64,000 nucleotides of DNA. Origin: Verrucomicrobiia bacterium. GTDB taxonomy: Bacteria > Verrucomicrobiota > Verrucomicrobiia > Verrucomicrobiales > Akkermansiaceae. The notes under the pieces are model-generated. The model made no database searches. It was given only the letters and a program-made list of their open reading frames with translations, and was not told where the DNA came from. A program made the position numbers and the translations under genes. Of the stretch, positions 10,535 to 20,466 are shown one piece after another (the first letter of the stretch is position 1; every line of letters starts with the position of its first letter). The stretch is from contig JAUIGV010000004.1 of NCBI GenBank assembly GCA_030432565.1, forward strand, positions 186,001 to 250,000. The letters are read 5' to 3'.

Positions 10535-10874
10535 GAAGGGTTCAGTCTTCCAAAAGCACCAAAAGAAATCAAGGCGCAATCGTTTTGATGATTCACCTCA
10601 ATGCGCCCCATTGATAAAACAGGGCCTATTTCCGCTTATCCTTTTAAGTCCTCGCATCCACGATCTGCCGTGGGGAAAGCCATCACCTCCGAAACCACCC
10701 TGGACGCTCCGAATAATCCCACCTTCCCCAAGCAAAACAACTCACTCACCAACGGCAGGATTCCAATTCCACCCCCTTTCTCCTTCCGTTCATCCGTAAA
10801 TTTGATAAGCATATCTGCAAATGGCTTTAGGAAATCCTTCCCCGGCCCCAGACCTCCTTTCCCGACTCTTTCAT

Positions 10875-12062
10875 ATGCGGAGACTGCTGAAGGGATCGTT
10901 CCTTTTTCTTTCCTTCGCCCTCCTCTCCCCCACCCTGGCCCAGGCATCCCGCACCAACCCCGGCCTCGCGGCCCGGCCCATCTCTCCATTCGCGGAAACA
11001 GCCAAACCTACCTTCAATCATCCCGGCGCCTATGCCTACCACTTCAAAATTCCTCCCGTCGCTCAGCCGGACACCCAGGCAAAAATCCACACCTACAACA
11101 TAACCCACGCGACTCCCCCTTCGTCACCCTCAGTCCCACGCCCTTCCTTGATTCCAGCCCTGCTCCCCCTGCTCCCCCTGCTCCCCTGCCGCCACCCGCG
11201 TCGCCGGAACCGCCATAATACCAATACGATAACGCCCCCAAACCCACCTGACAGAAAGGACAATTATCCTTATGATCACTCCACCGGGGCCACCCACCAG
11301 ATACACTACTACGGCTATCGTTACTACGATCCGGTGACGGGGAGGTGGCCAAGCAGGGATCCGATTGGAGAGAATGGGGGTGTCAATCTTTACGGGGTGG
11401 TTGGGAATGATTGTGTAAACGGATACGATTTTTTGGGGATGTTAGAATTACAAGACATAGGAAAGCCCGCTTTGCAGAAACATGTGGATGAAATAAATCA
11501 GCGCATCATGGACGCTGATTTAGAAAGTTCTGCTGCAAGAATACATGAAATGTATAATTGGTTAGTGGAAGGAGGAAAGCTAATGGACCTTGATTTCTCC
11601 TCAAAAATGATGGAAAGATGGTTAAGTGGAACTGGTGAAAGATATCTAATGAAGGAGTCCGAGGTGTTGAAATATGTAAAAGACGATGAAGTTGTTAAAC
11701 AATTTTTCGAGGACATCAAAAACTTTTATCCTTATACGAAAAATCCGAACGATAATTTTCTAAAGGAAGAGGAGTTCATAGTTGCTCCTAAAGTTAATAC
11801 GGATATGTTTTATGGTATGGGTCGTGCTTATCTCTACTTTACTGGCTGTGTCTTTTGGGATGGAAATGAGCCTCAAAAATCCTCAGGTTACTTTGTGTTA
11901 AAGGATCGATATGATTGGCACAAGGGTTTAAGTGTCAAGGTTTTTGGAATCGTTATCCCAGATGCTTGGGCTTTGATGGTGGAGGAATTCCATGGCGCGA
12001 AACCCTTCGATATAGTGGGAGCTACACAAAAAATTACATTGGAGAGACCTGATCAAAATTGA
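10875..12062 (+). CDS. Truncated Rhs-repeat core protein with variable C-terminal (putative toxin) domain
   Basis: Signal-peptide-like N-terminus; Rhs core [46 protein letters not shown] followed by a ~210-aa AT-rich unique tail. Confidence 0.75.
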   Translation: MRRLLKGSFLFLSFALLSPTLAQASRTNPGLAARPISPFAETAKPTFNHPGAYAYHFKIPPVAQPDTQAKIHTYNITHATPPSSPSVPRPSLIPALLPLLPLLPCRHPRRRNRHNTNTITPPNPPDRKDNYPYDHSTGATHQIHYYGYRYYDPVTGRWPSRDPIGENGGVNLYGVVGNDCVNGYDFLGMLELQDIGKPALQKHVDEINQRIMDADLESSAARIHEMYNWLVEGGKLMDLDFSSKMMERWLSGTGERYLMKESEVLKYVKDDEVVKQFFEDIKNFYPYTKNPNDNFLKEEEFIVAPKVNTDMFYGMGRAYLYFTGCVFWDGNEPQKSSGYFVLKDRYDWHKGLSVKVFGIVIPDAWALMVEEFHGAKPFDIVGATQKITLERPDQN

Positions 12063-12084
12063 TTGATAACTAGATGTATTTGAT

Positions 12085-12585
12085 ATGCAAAATTATATAA
12101 AAGTTTTATTTCTTCTAATTGTTTTCTGCGTTGGTGGGAATGCATGCGGGCAAGCTAAGAACGAAGATCCTTTGAGATTTAAGGATTTGGTAATCAAAGA
12201 TGAGGACCTTGGAAAGCCCATCAAGTTTCATGGTGAGTTAATTTTGGTAAAAAAAATTGTCCAACCGTCAGCTTGGCCTACGATGTTGAGTTTTAGAATT
12301 GCCGTTATCAGAGGTCTAGAGTCTTTAGATGACCGTCCTTCTTTTCAAGATAGGCAACTCAAAAAGAATCAAGTAGTTCCCAAGTTCTTTGAATTAAAAT
12401 ACGGAAAAGAACGTGTTGCTACTGCCTCTCTTGTGAAGGAGGATGATAGCGAGTGGTTTTTTATGGAGGTATCTAGAGTGGCTATTTCAGAAAAAAAAGT
12501 TAACCTGGTATTATATTTTGAAGATTTTAATAATGACGGAACGGAGGATCATTTCGAAATAATGTTTGATCTTGTTAAGGAGTGA
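12085..12585 (+). CDS. Small exported protein, candidate immunity protein
   Basis: MQNYIKVLFLLIVFCVGGNACGQ: signal peptide with possible lipobox; directly downstream of Rhs C-terminus, same AT-rich composition. Confidence 0.6.
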   Translation: MQNYIKVLFLLIVFCVGGNACGQAKNEDPLRFKDLVIKDEDLGKPIKFHGELILVKKIVQPSAWPTMLSFRIAVIRGLESLDDRPSFQDRQLKKNQVVPKFFELKYGKERVATASLVKEDDSEWFFMEVSRVAISEKKVNLVLYFEDFNNDGTEDHFEIMFDLVKE

Positions 12586-12633
12586 ACCCAAAACGAGATG
12601 ATTGTTTCTTGGATTTCAGGCATATTGTCAAAA

Positions 12634-12666
12634 ATATGCCAGATTTGTCTGCCAGGCATATCGTAG
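12634..12666. repeat. Copy 1 of intergenic hairpin repeat (atatgccagatttgtctgccaggcatatcgtag)
   Basis: ATATGCC/GGCATAT stem; core shared with 13265-13313 and 13383-13407. Confidence 0.7.
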
Positions 12667-12699
12667 CTTGGATTAAATGAATCTATTGGTTTAGATGAT

Positions 12700-13257
12700 A
12701 TGAAATTAGTATTATTATTTTCGGTGATTTTTCTTCAGTCTGGTTTGTCGGAGGAGGTGAGTTTCACCAAAGTTCTAGTTGACCCGGAATTGTTCGTGAA
12801 TGAGACTAAGTTGAGAAGTGAACTTTCTAGGGTTTTCCAGGGGTCTGAGGCAGAATTTTACGTCTATTCTAAAAAGAGGATTTTTGGACTTTTCCGAATT
12901 AAGCATGAGATATACAGTCATATTCTTATTATTTATCCAAGCGCCTACCCAACTTATTCTGAGGTGAAAATTAGAGGTGAGTCACACAAAAACATGAAAA
13001 ATTTTGATGTCGCAAAAGTCTCAACCGGGGTCAAAGTTATACCCTCTGTTGATTCGAACGAGGAGGCGAAAGTGATCCCTCGCGACAAGGCTAAATTTAC
13101 AACATTAGGGTTTCTTTTTAAAAAGGAGAGCTTTGAAGGGGAGGTTAAGATGATGTTTAAGTTTTCAAGTGATTTCGAAGGGAAAGAAGGTGAATATATT
13201 CTGAACAGCTTTAAAACCAAGGATGGTGATTGGTCTGCTTCGATCGGGTTTAAATGA
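12700..13257 (+). CDS. Small exported protein of unknown function
   Basis: MKLVLLFSVIFLQSGLSEE signal peptide; AT-rich; flanked on both sides by the same repeat. Confidence 0.6.
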   Translation: MKLVLLFSVIFLQSGLSEEVSFTKVLVDPELFVNETKLRSELSRVFQGSEAEFYVYSKKRIFGLFRIKHEIYSHILIIYPSAYPTYSEVKIRGESHKNMKNFDVAKVSTGVKVIPSVDSNEEAKVIPRDKAKFTTLGFLFKKESFEGEVKMMFKFSSDFEGKEGEYILNSFKTKDGDWSASIGFK

Positions 13258-13264
13258 TAATTTA

Positions 13265-13313
13265 AATGCCAGATTTGTCTGCCACACAGATTTGTCTGCC
13301 AGGCATAGCGTAG
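13265..13313. repeat. Copy 2 of hairpin repeat with internally duplicated unit
   Basis: atgccagatttgtctgccacacagatttgtctgccaggcatagcgtag. Confidence 0.7.
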
Positions 13314-13382
13314 GGGTAAGTTGCTCGATTCTTTTAGCTGCAATGGTTTCCGGTGATTTTCGTTTGCTTGGGGTGGGGCAGA

Positions 13383-13407
13383 AAATTTGTCTGTCAGGCA
13401 TACTACG
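13383..13407. repeat. Copy 3 (partial) of the hairpin repeat
   Basis: aaatttgtctgtcaggcatactacg. Confidence 0.5.
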
Positions 13408-13574
13408 AGAGAAACTCCGCTCAATCCACCTTTTTACAATGATCTTACGACGGGGTGACGTGTTTTGATTTGGGGCAGATTTTGCGGTTTTCAAAGTCTT
13501 TTGCCCATGGATCTTGCCTCCCGTTGGTCGGTCGAATTGTCAAAGCGGGCTAAGCTGTCACGGCTCCTGCTGAT

Positions 13575-13716
13575 CCATGGCCATCACACAACATCCGTAA
13601 TCCGTCGCCGTGCCTGATCGGTTGGGTCCTTCCCTAAAGGGTCCCTTCCACCCGGGCACCACTTCGCTGTCGCTCGTTCGTCGAAGCGGATTACGGAGTG
13701 TTGTGTGAAGTCATGG
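13575..13716. repeat. ~142-bp element bounded by imperfect ~30-bp inverted repeats
   Basis: Left ccatggccatcacacaacatccgtaatccg; right cggattacggagtgttgtgtgaagtcatgg. Confidence 0.65.
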
Positions 13717-14003
13717 TCGGTCGGCAAGGTCGGTCGCTTCGCTTCCTCGGCAAAAAGCCTCCCTCGCAAGAGTCGCGCCAGCCCGCCCGCGCTCCGCACC
13801 GCCCTCCGGCCCACCAGCTTCGACGAGGCAGGGAAGCGCATCGGGCACCTTTTTCGGCGGCTTCAGAGTGTTTCCTCTCGCTTTGCCGCCGGGCGCTCAC
13901 GGCCTTAAGTGGAACCTTTTCGCAGCGGATGAGAACGCGAGCACCTTAGTCTGACCCTCCCGCGCATCCAGGCTCTCTCCGATGTCCTCCCCGCTACGTC
14001 AGT

Positions 14004-14171
14004 TGGTATAATCATCTCGACCCCATTGCCGATGAGATTCGTCGACAGGAAATCAAAGCCGCCCGGGACGGCGATCCACCCTCCCGAAGCTTGGACGACG
14101 ACTGGCGGCGCCGGTTCGAAGATCTCATTTGGGTCCTCGTCAACTCACCCGAAATGATTTACACCCGCTAA
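14004..14171 (+). pseudogene. C-terminal remnant of a DUF1549/DUF1553 (PSD1) protein
   Basis: YNHLDPIADEIRRQEIKAARDGDPPSRSLDDDWRRRFEDLIWVLVNSPEMIYTR*, typical 'FEDLLWALLNSPEF' end of DUF1553; no N-terminal part upstream. Confidence 0.65.
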
Positions 14172-14172
14172 A

Positions 14173-15315
14173 ATGATTAAAACCCTTATCCCTCTTATGT
14201 CGTCTTTCATCCTCCCGGCCACCGCGCTCGAACTCCCGAACGTCCTCGGTTCCCCTCCTGCCAAAACCAAGGAGGAATGGCTCAAGGTCCAACGCCCTGC
14301 CACTCTCGAGCTCTTTAAAAAGCACGTCTATGGTCGCGCTCCCGTCGGAAAGCCCGATACCCTCGCTTTCAAAGTCCTCGAGGAAAACCCCAAAGCCATG
14401 GATGGTGCCGCCACCCTCAAAATCATCCAAATTTCCTACTCCGGACCGGGCGGAGAGAGCAGCTTCAAGCTCATCACTTTTATTCCCAACAAAGCCACCA
14501 AGCCCGCCCCCGGCTACCTCCTCATCTGCAATCGAGGCCCGGAGAACATTGATCCAACTCGAAAGCAAAAGGACGACTTCTGGCCCGCCGAAAGCATCGT
14601 CGCCCGTGGCTACGTCGCAGCCACATTTTTTAATGGCGAACTCAGTACCGACAAAGATCTCAATTTTGACAACGGCGCACACAAGGTCTTTGACAACTAT
14701 GAAGGTGAACGCCCCGGTGATGCCTGGGCCACCATCGCGGCTTGGGCGTGGGGCGCCTCCCGGGCCCTCGACTACTTCGAAACCGATCCAGCCATCGACG
14801 CGACAAAGTTTGCCGTGATCGGCCACTCCCGGGGAGGCAAAACAGCCCTCTGGGCCGGAGCTACCGACGAACGGTTCGCTCTCACCATTTCCAACAACTC
14901 AGGCTGCACCGGAGCAGCTCTCGCCCGTCGCAAACAAGGCGAACGCGTTGCCCGCATCAACAAGGTTTTCCCCCACTGGTTCTGCGGGAATTACAAGAAC
15001 TTCGACGGTCGAGAGAACGACTTACCCATTGATCAGCACCAACTCATCGCTCTGATGGCTCCACGTGCGGTTTATGTCGCCAGCGCCAGCAAGGACGATT
15101 GGGCCGATCCGAAAGGTGAATTCCTCGCTGCCGCCTATGCCGGACCCGTCTACAAACTCTTCGGCTTAAAAGGAATCGAAGCTGTGGAAATGCCTGCCAC
15201 CAATCAACCCATTCAATTGGGACATATCGGCTACCACCTCCGCTCGGGAAAACACGATCTCACAGACTACGACTGGGAGCAATATCTCAACTTTGGCGAC
15301 AAACACTTGAAGTAG
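14173..15315 (+). CDS. Glucuronoyl esterase-like (CE15-type) alpha/beta hydrolase, exported
   Basis: AVIGHSRGGKTALWAGATDERFALTISNNSGCTGAALARR, HWFCGNYKNFDG, MAPRAVYVASASKDDWADPKGEF. Confidence 0.75.
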   Translation: MIKTLIPLMSSFILPATALELPNVLGSPPAKTKEEWLKVQRPATLELFKKHVYGRAPVGKPDTLAFKVLEENPKAMDGAATLKIIQISYSGPGGESSFKLITFIPNKATKPAPGYLLICNRGPENIDPTRKQKDDFWPAESIVARGYVAATFFNGELSTDKDLNFDNGAHKVFDNYEGERPGDAWATIAAWAWGASRALDYFETDPAIDATKFAVIGHSRGGKTALWAGATDERFALTISNNSGCTGAALARRKQGERVARINKVFPHWFCGNYKNFDGRENDLPIDQHQLIALMAPRAVYVASASKDDWADPKGEFLAAAYAGPVYKLFGLKGIEAVEMPATNQPIQLGHIGYHLRSGKHDLTDYDWEQYLNFGDKHLK

Positions 15316-15321
15316 CAATCC

Positions 15322-15882
15322 ATGGACCGCCGCCATTTCCTAACCACCTATCCCTCCATCGGTTCAATCGAGGCCCACCAACGCGGTGCCGCCAATCCAT
15401 CCGTTCCGGCCTACCTGCTCATTGGCTTTCCCAATGTGAGCAACAACCCCGGCTTCCTCAACGGCACCGGTTGGGACACTCACGGCAAAGGTCAACTCAA
15501 GCAACACGAACTCATCCGGGACCTCGACAACGGCATCGCCACGCTCATGGATGACCTCAAGAAAAAGAACCTCCTCGACAAAACCCTCATCGTCATCGCC
15601 ACCGAGTTCGGCCGCCCTCCCGAATTCGATGGCAACGGGGGCCGCGGCCATCAGGGCTCCGCTTTCTCTCTCGTCCTCGCCGGAGGCGGGCTCAAACATC
15701 GGGGTGCCTTTGGCAGGACCGACGAGCTCTCAAAAAAAGTCGTCGCGAATCCTGTCTCCATTCCAGATTTTCACGCCACCATTCATACCGCCCTCGGGAT
15801 CGATCCGTCTCACGAACTCACCGATGGATCCCGCCCGGTGCCTATTACAGATCGAGGCACCCCGATTGCCTCACTTTTTTAA
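15322..15882 (+). pseudogene. Internally shortened DUF1501 protein
   Basis: RRHFL start joined to [14 protein letters not shown]...PAYLLIGFP, then GWDTHGKG...TEFGRPPEF...[12 protein letters not shown]; ~186 aa versus ~450 aa normal. Confidence 0.6.
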
Positions 15883-15892
15883 CCCTTCAAGA

Positions 15893-17896
15893 ATGATGCC
15901 CAGACTCGTCTTCCTCCTCATTGTCCTTATCACGCCTCTTCTTTCATCAGAAAGGCCCAACATTGTGGTCATCATGGTCGATGATCTCGGCTTCTCGGAC
16001 ATCGGTTGTTATGGCGGTGAAATTGAAACACCCAATCTTGATCGTCTCGCAGCCAACGGGCTCCGTTTCTCCCAATTCTACAATACCGCCAAGTGCCATT
16101 CTTCGCGTGTCTCCCTGCTAACCGGACAATACTGCATCGCAGCGGGAGACGTCGCCCTCACCCATGCCGTGACCTCGGCCGAAGTCCTTCGTGACGCCGG
16201 TTACTTCACCGCCATGACGGGCAAGTGGCATCTCAAAAAAGAACCCACCGACTTCGGTTTCCAACGCTATTGGGGCCACCTGAGCGGAGCCTGTAATTTC
16301 TTCAAAGGCGACTCCACTTTCCGCCTCAACGGGGAACGCTGGGAGGTTCCAAAATCCAACTTCTACACCACCGTCGCCAACGTTGATTTCGCGATCAGGT
16401 TTCTCGAGGAATCAAGAAAGACAACGGATCCTTTCTACCTCTACCTCGCCTTCAATGCTCCCCACGCTCCGCTCCATGCCCTCCCTGAAGACTACGCCAA
16501 ATACAAGGGCCGCTATGATACCGGCTGGGACAAGATTCGTGACACCCGCATCGGCAAACAGAAGAAGCTGGGAATTCTCCCCAACGATCTCAAACCCAGC
16601 CCACGCCCACCTCACGTCCGCGCGTGGGATAAGATTGTGCCGTGGCAGCAGGAGTACGAGATCAATCGAATGGTAACGCTTGCTGCCATGATTGACCGGG
16701 TTGATCAGGAGATTGGTCGTCTCATCAAGGACCTCAAAAAGAACAAGCAACTCGACAACACCCTCATCCTTTTCGTCTCCGACAACGGAGCCTGCCCTTA
16801 CGATCGCCGAAAGCCGCTTCTCAACGTCGAACCGACCGATGGCGAAACATTCCTGGCCGATTCCACCGGCTGGGCGTGGGCCCGCAACTCGCCATTCCGC
16901 TACTACAAGCAAAACCAGTTCGAAGGCGGCATCAGCAGCCCCGGCATCGTTCATTGGCCAGCCGGACTCAAAGGCAAAGCAGGCACAATCTCTCACACTC
17001 CGGTTCACCTCATCGATGTTCTTCCAACTCTGGCCGAGGTTGCCCAAGCCAAAATCCCGGCAACTCATCCGAACCGGGAACTCCGTCCTGTTTCAGGGAC
17101 ATCGATTGCTCCGATCTTTGAATCCAAACCGATCACCCGCGAAGCCCCTCTTCACTTTCAGTTCGCCAGGGATTTCGCTCTCCGTGAGGGCGACTGGAAA
17201 GCCGTCAGCTTCAAGGGAGAAGAGTGGGAACTCTACAACATCTCAACTGATCGCAGCGAGCTGATAAACCTCGCGGAGAACGATCCCGACCGCCTAAAAA
17301 ACATGGTCGAAAAGTGGAAGCAGATGTCTCGGGACGTTCTTCATTCTCCCAACCTTGCAAATCCAAAAATCACCCCGGCTCAATCACCTCGAAAGAATCG
17401 TGAATGGACCGTCTTCTCGGATTCGATGAAGCCTCCACCATCCGTTCCGGTTCGACGCTCTCGTAACAACAAAAAGAACGCTCCTCTCGGAATTCGCGCC
17501 CGTAAGAATACCACTCTCGTCCGGGAAGAAAACGCTCTTATGCTAACCTTCACCGGCGATGATCCGGGGATCGCCTTTGACCTGCGAAATGCGGGTCAGC
17601 TCCCTTCAGGCCCCTACCATCTCACCTTTGATCTTATCACTGATTTGGAAGGAACCGGCGAAGTTTACTACACCACTGATGGCGCAACGATTCTCCCAAA
17701 AGGTTCCCGACTTACCTTCCCGGTAAAATCTTCTCCAACACCCCAAGACCTTGTCATTCAAATCGAGACCCAAAAAAAGCTCCACCAGCTTCGTCTCGAT
17801 GTCGCCCAAGGACCCGGAAAAGCGACGGTCCGGAATCTCAAACTTCTGGGAAACGACAAAGAGGTTCTCGTGGACTGGACCACCGCGAAGGATTGA
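15893..17896 (+). CDS. Arylsulfatase (sulfatase family S1)
   Basis: RPNIVVIMVDDLGFSDIGCYGGEIETPNLDRLA; AKCHSSRVSLLTGQY; TGKWHLKK; C-terminal extra beta domain. Confidence 0.9.
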   Translation: MMPRLVFLLIVLITPLLSSERPNIVVIMVDDLGFSDIGCYGGEIETPNLDRLAANGLRFSQFYNTAKCHSSRVSLLTGQYCIAAGDVALTHAVTSAEVLRDAGYFTAMTGKWHLKKEPTDFGFQRYWGHLSGACNFFKGDSTFRLNGERWEVPKSNFYTTVANVDFAIRFLEESRKTTDPFYLYLAFNAPHAPLHALPEDYAKYKGRYDTGWDKIRDTRIGKQKKLGILPNDLKPSPRPPHVRAWDKIVPWQQEYEINRMVTLAAMIDRVDQEIGRLIKDLKKNKQLDNTLILFVSDNGACPYDRRKPLLNVEPTDGETFLADSTGWAWARNSPFRYYKQNQFEGGISSPGIVHWPAGLKGKAGTISHTPVHLIDVLPTLAEVAQAKIPATHPNRELRPVSGTSIAPIFESKPITREAPLHFQFARDFALREGDWKAVSFKGEEWELYNISTDRSELINLAENDPDRLKNMVEKWKQMSRDVLHSPNLANPKITPAQSPRKNREWTVFSDSMKPPPSVPVRRSRNNKKNAPLGIRARKNTTLVREENALMLTFTGDDPGIAFDLRNAGQLPSGPYHLTFDLITDLEGTGEVYYTTDGATILPKGSRLTFPVKSSPTPQDLVIQIETQKKLHQLRLDVAQGPGKATVRNLKLLGNDKEVLVDWTTAKD

Positions 17897-17908
17897 CCCC
17901 ATGCAAGC

Positions 17909-19444
17909 TTAGTATTTGAAGGCCACAGCCTCGCGGTCATTCCGTACCAGCAGGATTCGCCCCGCCAGCGCGGGATGGTTCCAGGTCCGGTGATCCAGTG
18001 CATCGAATTCGCTCACCACTTCTTCAGCTTCCGGATTCAGTGAAACAACCGAAATCCCTCCTTGCTCGCTCTGCACAATCATGTGCCCGCCGACTCCAAG
18101 AATCTGACCGTGTCCGTAGTTCCCTCCGCGCCAAGCGGCTTTTCCGTCCTCCAGATTCAAGCACGTTAAACGCCCGTCATTAAGCCCGTAGAGATAGCCG
18201 TCTCTGATAACCATGTCCGCAAATTTAGACTTTAGCTTGAGACTATGCCAAAGTTCCCCTGCTTCGAATTGCTCACCGCTCTTTTTGATCTCGATCCGAT
18301 GAGTCCCATAGCCATACCCGGCGCTCGTCACAACAGTATCGCCGACGATCAATGGCGAGGCACAGTTGCTCTGTGGATTTCCAATCGGGAACGACCACAG
18401 TTCACTTCCTGATTCGATATCGAAGCCAGCCACCGCCTTTTGCTGGACCGAAACAATCTGTCGTTTGCCAACCAAGCTTGCAACCACGGGTGAAGCATAG
18501 GACGACGGATAGTCGCCCGAACGCCAAACCAACTCACCCGATTCTTCAGCAAATGCCGCGAGGTTTTCCTTCGCTTCGCCGCCCAAAGTGACGATCACCT
18601 TGCCGTCGACAACCAAAGGGCTGCAACTTTTGGCCCACTTGGGGACACTCTGGTCCGCCTCTTTGAGAACATCCTTGCCCCAAATCAAATTTCCAGTTCG
18701 CGCATCCAAGCAATTCAAGATTCCTGTTGCCCCCAAGGAATAGACTTTTCCATTCGCCACCGTCGGGGTCGAGCGCGGTCCGTTTCCACCCATCGACTCC
18801 TCAAACCTCACCTCTTCGGCATGAGTCCACACCGCATTTCCAGTTTGAAGCTCATAACAAGTCGTCGTCTCTGAAGATCCCCGCTGATCCATGGTGTAGG
18901 CGAATTGACCGGCCACCGCGAAGGCCGACCATCCCTCGCCCATTTCAATTCGCCACAGTTCCTTCGGCCTTTGTGTCTCCCAACCGTCAGGAAGAAGTTC
19001 GCCCGTCACCCGGTTATTCATATTCTCTCCCAGAAGACGGGGAAAGTAGGCTGGTCCGGCCGTTTCGATCGCTTCTCCCTCTTTCGCCATCTTGCCGGTT
19101 AACTCAGGCATTTCGGTTGCTGACTCCTTTGACCAACGCCACGACAACTGGGGGAAGAAGCTCCCGGTGTGGCCATCGATCTTCACAAGGGCCGCAGGCA
19201 AGATCATCAAGCCGGTTCCAAGCAGGCGTTGACTCCATCTTAGTCGACTGAAGAAAATCAACCAGATCAGCGCCACTCCCATTGCAGCCACCGCCAGGAG
19301 CAAATCCACTGCACCTCCCCAACCTTGCTCCGTCAAATATGGGATGTTTTTCAGAACGAGCCATACCACAATCACAACGACTTGCGCGATCCCAAGCAAA
19401 CGCCATCTGGGATTCTTCTTTGAGGAAGGGACATCAGGATTCAC
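17909..19444 (-). CDS. PQQ-binding-like beta-propeller (BamB/quinoprotein-like) membrane protein
   Basis: N-terminal TM helices; repeated propeller strands (SLGATGILNCLDARTGNLIWGKDV, LVWRSGDYPSSYASPVV). Confidence 0.8.
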   Translation of the reverse strand: MNPDVPSSKKNPRWRLLGIAQVVVIVVWLVLKNIPYLTEQGWGGAVDLLLAVAAMGVALIWLIFFSRLRWSQRLLGTGLMILPAALVKIDGHTGSFFPQLSWRWSKESATEMPELTGKMAKEGEAIETAGPAYFPRLLGENMNNRVTGELLPDGWETQRPKELWRIEMGEGWSAFAVAGQFAYTMDQRGSSETTTCYELQTGNAVWTHAEEVRFEESMGGNGPRSTPTVANGKVYSLGATGILNCLDARTGNLIWGKDVLKEADQSVPKWAKSCSPLVVDGKVIVTLGGEAKENLAAFAEESGELVWRSGDYPSSYASPVVASLVGKRQIVSVQQKAVAGFDIESGSELWSFPIGNPQSNCASPLIVGDTVVTSAGYGYGTHRIEIKKSGEQFEAGELWHSLKLKSKFADMVIRDGYLYGLNDGRLTCLNLEDGKAAWRGGNYGHGQILGVGGHMIVQSEQGGISVVSLNPEAEEVVSEFDALDHRTWNHPALAGRILLVRNDREAVAFKY

Positions 19445-19744
19445 GGCCTTAAACTATCCCGGTTTCCTCATCTCTCAAGCCCCTCCTCGCTTACAAATTT
19501 GCGAACCGTGCACCTTTCCTGCAAATTCCCTGTGTCCCTGCGCACTGCCCCGACCTTCCGGGCGAACGACTCCATGAGGGCCCGGATTTGTTCATCACTT
19601 CATTATGTTATTTTTTTTAGGGAAGCGCACTCACATCTCTCGAGTTAAGATTCGTTGGATTGGCGACGGACGGACCACCCACAAACACTAAAAAGCGACC
19701 CGTCCGCCGCTTCACCTATCAGGTGGCGCACACAAGAACCCCTT

Positions 19745-20287
19745 CTATTTTTGATTCTCCCAGTCGGGCCGCGTGATGGCTCGCACCACGCTATCACTGG
19801 GCACGCCAAAACGAATGGCCTCACATCTCAGTAATCCTTCCTTCTTAAGGCCTGCCTTCTCCTGAACGCGCCCCGAGGCCAGGTTCTGCGGAAGGTGCTT
19901 GGCCGCGATGCGAACCAGGCCGAGATCTTCAAAACCATAGTTGATCACCGCTTTGAGAGCCTCGGTGCAATAACCCTTACCCCAGAATGGCGGTCCAACC
20001 CAGTAGCCAACCTCCGCCCTGAGTTCGTCATCGTCGATCGAAAGCTCGATCACTCCGACAAGCTCCTCTTCCTCACGCAGGATGATGGCAAATGGACCAC
20101 CCGGTAATCGGGAGGTCAGACACCCTTCAATCCAATTGATTGCCGCATTTTCAGGATAGGGATGTGGAATCAACAGAGTCATCTCTGCAACCCGAAGGTC
20201 TCCAGCGTATTTCTGAATTGGGGGAGCGTCTTTACGCTCCAAGGGACGCAGTCGCAGGCGCCCGGTTTCAAGGATCTTTGCTTTCAT
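19745..20287 (-). CDS. GNAT N-acetyltransferase, RimJ/RimL-like
   Basis: ILETGRLRLRPLERKDAP...GYWVGPPFWGKGYCTEALKAVINYGFEDLGLVRIAA. Confidence 0.87.
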   Translation of the reverse strand: MKAKILETGRLRLRPLERKDAPPIQKYAGDLRVAEMTLLIPHPYPENAAINWIEGCLTSRLPGGPFAIILREEEELVGVIELSIDDDELRAEVGYWVGPPFWGKGYCTEALKAVINYGFEDLGLVRIAAKHLPQNLASGRVQEKAGLKKEGLLRCEAIRFGVPSDSVVRAITRPDWENQK

Positions 20288-20466
20288 AATTTTGATTGAA
20301 ATGTGGTGCCCGGGGAGAGAACGCTCCAGCTTTTCTAAGAGCTTCCTCATTTACCGATTTCCGAAGGAGCAAACAGGGCACCTCTTGGCGTGAGCGGAAC
20401 GACGGCGTCCGAACTCACACTGAACCAGGTCGAAGAAAACGTCTGCCATTGGGTTACCCGGGCATT

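Noticed and set aside
12634-13407. CRISPR array
   Set aside because: Only three irregularly spaced, non-identical repeats separated by genes; no regular spacers and no cas genes.
13584-13949. GC-rich ORFs on both strands at 13.6-13.9 kb
   Set aside because: Arg/Ser/Ala-rich translations in several frames with no domain; consistent with non-coding repeat DNA.
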